From Heterostelium multicystogenum (lineage: Eukaryota; Evosea; Eumycetozoa; Acytosteliales; Acytosteliaceae): a stretch of 64,000 nucleotides of DNA. Each line of letters starts with the position of its first letter. The first letter of the stretch is position 1. The stretch covers positions 20,672 through 84,671 of the forward strand of contig RCNN01000097.1 of the NCBI GenBank assembly GCA_003667245.1, given 5' to 3'. Shown here piece after piece: positions 59,390 through 64,000 of the stretch. The translations under genes and the position numbers were made by a program. Below the pieces are notes generated by a model. That model was not told where the DNA came from and ran no database searches. It saw only the letters and a program-made list of their open reading frames with translations.

Positions 59390-60818
59390 ATGTCTGAATC
59401 TCCCGGAAAACTTCGACTCGGCGCACTGGTTGCACTTGTCGTGGGTTCAATGATTGGTGGCGGGATCTTCTCACTGCCGCAAAACATGGCGGCCAGCGCC
59501 GATGTCGGCGCGGTACTGATTGGTTGGGTGATCACCGCCGTGGGCATGTTGACCCTGGCGTTCGTGTTCCAGACCCTGGCCAATCGCAAGCCCGACCTCG
59601 ACGGCGGGGTCTATGCCTACGCCAAGGCCGGGTTTGGCGACTACATGGGTTTCTCATCCGCCTGGGGTTACTGGATCAGTGCCTGGTTGGGCAACGTCGG
59701 CTATTTCGTGCTGCTGTTCAGCACCCTCGGTTACTTCTTCCCCATCTTCGGCGAAGGCAACACCCCGGCGGCGGTGATCGGCGCGTCGGTGCTGCTGTGG
59801 GCCGTGCACTTCCTGGTACTGCGCGGGATCAAGGAAGCCGCGTTCATCAACCTGGTGACCACCATCGCCAAGGTGGTGCCGCTGGTGCTGTTTGTGTTGA
59901 TCGCGCTCTTCGCGTTCAAGCTGGACATCTTCACCGCCGACATCTGGGGCGTGAAAAACCCGGACCTGGGCAGCGTGATGAACCAGGTGCGCAACATGAT
60001 GCTGGTCACCGTCTGGGTGTTCATCGGCATTGAGGGTGCGAGCATCTTCTCGTCCCGCGCCGAAAAAACGCTCCGACGTCGGCAAGGCCACGGTGATTGG
60101 TTTTATCACCGTGCTGCTGTTCCTGATGCTGGTGAACGTGCTGTCCCTGGGGATCATGACCCAACCGGAATTGGCCAAGCTGCAAAACCCGTCGATGGCC
60201 GCCGTGCTGGAGCACGTGGTGGGTCACTGGGGCGCGGTATTGATCAGCGTCGGCTTGATCATTTCCTTGCTGGGGGCGCTGCTGTCGTGGGTGCTGCTGT
60301 GTGCGGAGATCATGTTCGCCGCCGCCAAGGACCACACCATGCCGGAGTTCCTGCGTAAGGAAAACGCCAACCACGTGCCGGCCAACGCCCTGTGGCTGAC
60401 CAACGCCATGGTGCAGATTTTCCTGGTGATCACGCTGTTCTCGGCCAGCACTTACCTGTCGCTGATCTACCTCGCCACCTCGATGATCCTGGTGCCTTAC
60501 CTGTGGTCGGCGGCCTATGCACTGCTGCTGGCGGTGCGCGGTGAAACCTATGAAAGCGCCCCGGGCGAACGCAGGAAAGACCTGCTGATCGGCGCCATCG
60601 CGTTGATCTACGCGGTCTGGCTGCTGTACGCCGGTGGCACCAAGTACCTGTTGCTGTCCGCCCTGCTCTACGCCCCTGGCGTGATCCTGTTCGCCATGGC
60701 CAAGCATGAATTGGGCAAACCGATTTTCACCAACGTCGAGAAGCTGATTTTCGCCGCAGTCGTCATAGGCGCCCTCGTGGCGGGCTATGGCCTCTACTCC
60801 GGCTTCCTGACCCTGTAA
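59390..60818 (+). CDS. arcD: arginine/ornithine antiporter ArcD, first copy (one frameshift)
   Basis: The start ATG at 59390 ([31 protein letters not shown] upstream). The frame breaks once near 60067 in an A6 run (GCCGAAAAAACGC) and continues [19 protein letters not shown] to TAA at 60816, about 475 aa and twelve helices. First gene of the arcDABC operon; arginine in, ornithine out. Confidence 0.95.
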
Positions 60819-60842
60819 TCATTGTTCACTGGAGGATCTGTA

Positions 60843-62100
60843 ATGACCACGGAAAAAGTGAAGTACGGCGTACATTCCGAAGCCGGCAAACTGCGCAAAG
60901 TCATGGTGTGCTCCCCAGGTTTGGCCCACCAGCGGCTGACCCCAAACAACTGCGATGAACTGCTGTTCGATGACGTGCTGTGGGTAGCCCAGGCCAAGCG
61001 CGACCACTTCGACTTCGTGACCAAGATGCGCGAGCGCGACATCGATGTGCTGGAAATGCACAACCTGCTGACCGACATCGTCGCCATCCCCGAAGCGCTG
61101 GACTGGATCCTGGCGCGCAAGATCACCGCCAACCAGGTGGGCCTGGGGCTGGTCAATGAGGTCAGCTCGTGGCTGCGCAGCCTGGAGCCGCGCAAGGTCG
61201 CCGAGTACCTGATCGGTGGCGTGTCGGCCGATGACCTGCCGAGCAGTTTCGGTGGCAAGACCATCGAGATGTTCCGCGATTTCCTCGGCCACTCAAGCTT
61301 CATCCTGCCGCCGCTGCCCAACACCCAGTTCACCCGCGACACCACCTGCTGGATCTATGGCGGCGTGACGCTGAACCCGATGTACTGGCCGGCTCGACGC
61401 CAGGAAACCCTGCTGGCCAGCGCCATCTACAAATTCCACCCCGAGTTCACCAACGCGGACTTCCAGGTGTGGTACGGCGACCCTGACCAGGAACACGGCA
61501 ACGCCACCCTGGAAGGCGGCGACGTGATGCCGATTGGTAACGGCGTGGTGTTGATCGGCATGGGCGAGCGTTCCTCGCGCCAGGCCATCGGCCAACTCGC
61601 CCTGAACCTGTTCAAGCACAAGGCCGTGGAGCGTGTGATCGTCGCCGGCCTGCCAAAATCCCGCGCGGCGATGCACCTCGACACCGTGTTCAGCTTCTGC
61701 GACCGCGACCTGGTCACGATCTTCCCGGAAGTGGTCAACCAGATCGTCGCTTTCACCCTGCGCCCGGACGAGACCAAGCCCGGCGGCATCGACATCCAGC
61801 GCGAAAAAACCCAACTTCCTCGACACCGTCGCCGCCGCCCTGAACCTCAAGGCCCTGCGTGTGGTGGAAACCGGCGGCAACAGCTTCGCCGCCGAGCGCG
61901 AGCAGTGGGATGACGGCAACAACGTAGTGGCCGTGGAGCCTGGCGTGGTGATCGGCTACGACCGCAACACCTACACCAACACCTTGCTGCGCAAGGCCGG
62001 TGTGGAAGTCATCACCATCAGCGCCGGTGAACTCGGCCGTGGCCGTGGCGGCGGCCACTGCATGACCTGCCCGATCATTCGCGACCCAATCGACTACTGA
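60843..62100 (+). CDS. arcA: arginine deiminase (one frameshift)
   Basis: The start ATG at 60843 ([34 protein letters not shown]). Active-site residues visible: [21 protein letters not shown] with His and Asp, [12 protein letters not shown] with catalytic Asp, and the nucleophile Cys in [18 protein letters not shown] near the end. An A6 run near 61806 (GCGAAAAAACCC) breaks the frame; [20 protein letters not shown] continues. It is about 418 aa. Converts arginine to citrulline and ammonia. Confidence 0.96.
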
Positions 62101-62169
62101 TATTCAAACCCTGGCCGCCGCTCATAAGGCGCCGGCCAGGGGGATAACCTAAACAGAAGGAGATCCACC

Positions 62170-63180
62170 ATGGCTTTTAATATGCGCAACCGCAGCCTGC
62201 TGTCGCTGATGCACCACACCACTCGCGAGCTGCACTACCTGCTGGACCTGTCCCGCGACCTCAAGCGCGCCAAATACACCGGCACCGAGCGTCCGCACCT
62301 GAAGGGCAAAAACATCGCGCTGATCTTCGAAAAAACCTCGACCCGCACCCGTTGCGCGTTCGAAGTGGCGGCCCATGACCAGGGTGCCCACGTCACCTAC
62401 ATCGACCCGGTGTCGTCGCAGATCGGCCACAAGGAAAGCATGAAGGACACCGCCCGCGTCCTCGGCCGGATGTTCGATGCCATCGAGTACCGTGGCTTTG
62501 AACAGGAAATCGTCGAAGAACTGGCCAAGTTCGCCGGGGTGCCGGTGTTCAACGGCCTGACCGCCGAATTCCACCCCACCCAGATGATCGCCGACACCCT
62601 GACCATGCGCGAGCACAGCGACAAGCCGCTGCATGACATCAGCTATGCCTACCTGGGCGACGCCCGCTACAACATGGGCAACTCGCTGCTGATGATTGGC
62701 GCCAAGCTCGGTATGGACGTGCGCATCGGCGCACCGAAAGCCCTGTGGCCCCATGCTGATTTCATCAAGCAGTGCCAGGCATTCGCCGAGGAAAGTGGCG
62801 CGCGCATCACCATCACCGAAGACCCGAAGGAAGCGGTGAAAGGCGTGGACTTCATCCACACCGATATCTGGGTGTCCATGGGCGAGCCGGTGGAAGCGTG
62901 GGACGAGCGCATCGAGCAACTGCTGCCGTACCAGGTCAACGCCAAGATGATGAAAGCCTCGGGCAATCCACGGGTGAAATTCATGCACTGCCTGCCGGCG
63001 TTCCACAACAGCGAAACCAAGGTCGGCAAGGACATCGCCGCGCGTTATCCAAACCTGGCCAATGGCGTGGAAGTGACCGAAGAAGTGTTTGAGTCCCCGG
63101 CCAACATCGCCTTTGAGCAGGCGGAAAACCGCATGCACACCATCAAGGCGATCCTGGTGTCGGCGCTGGCGGATATCTAA
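62170..63180 (+). CDS. arcB: catabolic ornithine carbamoyltransferase
   Basis: An intact 336-aa protein with the carbamoyl-phosphate motif [20 protein letters not shown] (S-T-R-T-R), the [12 protein letters not shown] loop, [23 protein letters not shown] and the ornithine site [10 protein letters not shown]. The length and the position after arcA fit the catabolic enzyme that phosphorolyses citrulline. ATG 62170 has AGAAGGAG upstream. Confidence 0.96.
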   Translation: MAFNMRNRSLLSLMHHTTRELHYLLDLSRDLKRAKYTGTERPHLKGKNIALIFEKTSTRTRCAFEVAAHDQGAHVTYIDPVSSQIGHKESMKDTARVLGRMFDAIEYRGFEQEIVEELAKFAGVPVFNGLTAEFHPTQMIADTLTMREHSDKPLHDISYAYLGDARYNMGNSLLMIGAKLGMDVRIGAPKALWPHADFIKQCQAFAEESGARITITEDPKEAVKGVDFIHTDIWVSMGEPVEAWDERIEQLLPYQVNAKMMKASGNPRVKFMHCLPAFHNSETKVGKDIAARYPNLANGVEVTEEVFESPANIAFEQAENRMHTIKAILVSALADI

Positions 63181-63217
63181 ACCCACACCGCTCCCACTTT
63201 TGATACGCGGTCCAAAA

Positions 63218-63306
63218 TGTGGGAGCGGGCTTGCTCGCGAAGGCGGCGTTCCAGTCGCTATATTTTTCACCGACACACCGCTTTCGCGAGCAAGCCCGCT
63301 CCCACA
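63218..63306. repeat. REP palindrome between arcB and arcC
   Basis: Inverted TGTGGGAGCGGGCTTGCTCGCGA pair inside the arc operon, in a 173-bp gap, where it may lower the amount of mRNA reaching arcC. Confidence 0.9.
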
Positions 63307-63353
63307 TTTGGCCCGGTGTTCACAACGCTGGATTCTGGAAGGACAAACCTTAT

Positions 63354-64000
63354 ATGCGTATCGTCGTTGCACTGGCGGCAACGCCCTTCTGCGCCGTGGT
63401 GAACCCATGACCGCAGACAATCAACGGGCCAATATCCGTATCGCCACCGAACAGATCGCCAAGATCCACAAAGGCAACGAGCTGGTGATTGCCCACGGCA
63501 ATGGCCCGCAAGTGGGCCTGCTGTCGCTGCAGGCTGCCGCCTACACCCAGGTTTCACCTTACCCGCTGGATGTGTTGGGAGCCGAAACCGAGGGCATGAT
63601 CGGGTACATCATCGAACAGGAACTGGGCAACCTGCTGGACTTCGAAGTGCCGTTCGCCACGCTGCTGACCCAGGTGGAAGTGGACGCCAAGGACCCGGCC
63701 TTCCAGAACCCGACCAAACCCATCGGCCCGGTGTACTCCAAAGCCGAAGCGGAAAAAACTGGCCGCTGAAAAAGGCTGGGCGATTGCCCCCGATGGCGAC
63801 AAGTATCGCCGCGTAGTGGCCAGCCCACGGCCAAAGCGGATCTTTGAAATCCGCCCGATCCAGTGGTTGCTGGAAAAAGGCAGCATCGTGATCTGCGCCG
63901 GCGGCGGCGGGATTCCGACGATGTATGGCGAAGACGGCAAGCTCAAGGGCATTGAAGCCGTGATCGACAAAGACCTGTGCTCATCCTTGCTGGCCGGGCA
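63354..64000 (+). CDS. arcC: carbamate kinase, 5' part (frameshifted, runs off edge)
   Basis: The start ATG at 63354 (MRIVVAL) loses a G within 25 bases (CTGGCGGC) and continues [24 protein letters not shown] with the kinase N-x-x-G-N-A loop. [20 protein letters not shown] and [19 protein letters not shown] follow. An A6 run near 63757 breaks it again, and [23 protein letters not shown] continues. [14 protein letters not shown] and [13 protein letters not shown] reach the edge. Makes ATP from carbamoyl phosphate, the last step of the arginine deiminase path. Confidence 0.95.

Noticed and set aside
62149..63420. 423-codon minus-strand frame over arcB
   Set aside because: Shadow of an intact ornithine carbamoyltransferase; it also reads through a REP.

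Overview
The window is a chromosomal segment of a Pseudomonas of the fluorescens group. The evidence is the high GC content, the HexR/zwf-pgl-eda glucose locus next to an oprB-gts transporter, a fadD1-fadD2-hydrolase-MaoC block, BifA, a complete arcDABC arginine deiminase locus, and about a dozen REP palindromes of the GTGGGAGCGGGCTTGCTCGCGA type. Gene order looks like ordinary core genome. There is no phage, plasmid, CRISPR, rRNA or tRNA gene that I can see.

Layout. 1-4.2 kb: edge-truncated fatty acid desaturase, a Lys-rich micro-protein, a GNAT acetyltransferase, an exported methyltransferase, peptide deformylase, a YihY/BrkB membrane protein and a CsbD protein. 4.4-10.5 kb: a PilZ-like orphan gene, then fadD1 and fadD2 (minus) with an alpha/beta hydrolase and a MaoC hydratase (plus). 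10.5-12.6 kb: DUF2383-type ferritin-like protein, DUF3820 protein, PLP enzyme. 12.7-25.2 kb: the carbohydrate island, with eda-pgl-zwf divergent from hexR, hexose-6-phosphate mutarotase, oprB, gtsDCBA and an AGE-family epimerase. Twin TGTCACC-N4-GGTGACA palindromes sit upstream of gtsA and of the epimerase gene. 25-30.5 kb: coiled-coil membrane protein, NAD-dependent epimerase, argP, ACT protein and argO, sodB, a 65-aa orphan. 30.6-41.7 kb: bifA, imelysin lipoprotein, trkH, AraC regulator, Mpo1-like and HD proteins, two MFS transporters, two micro-proteins, arfB. 41.7-42.5 kb: an 800-bp imperfect inverted repeat with a REP at its centre. 42.5-45.6 kb: aromatic amino acid permease-like gene, then a 45-residue peptide gene followed by an M29-like metalloenzyme. 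45.8-52.4 kb: rluB, DUF1289, scpBA, YciO-type synthase, PHP phosphoesterase, yciB, yciI, coiled-coil protein. 52.4-55.2 kb: a cpxR-cpxP-cpxA-like envelope stress module with a perfect CpxR box. 55.2-64 kb: CoA transferase, alkA, arcD2 (minus), then arcD1-arcA-arcB-arcC (plus, running off the edge).

A technical theme overrides much of the annotation. About half of the genes carry one or more single-base indels, very often one extra base in a run of A or T. The protein family continues in the neighbouring frame directly after each shift, including in genes expected to be essential or conserved (scpA, zwf, arcA). I read these as sequencing errors, not pseudogenes, and annotate the full span of each gene while stating where the frame breaks.

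The least explained items are the 45-aa peptide with its M29-like partner (44.5-45.6 kb), the 800-bp inverted repeat (41.7-42.5 kb) and the paired palindromes of the gts/epimerase block.
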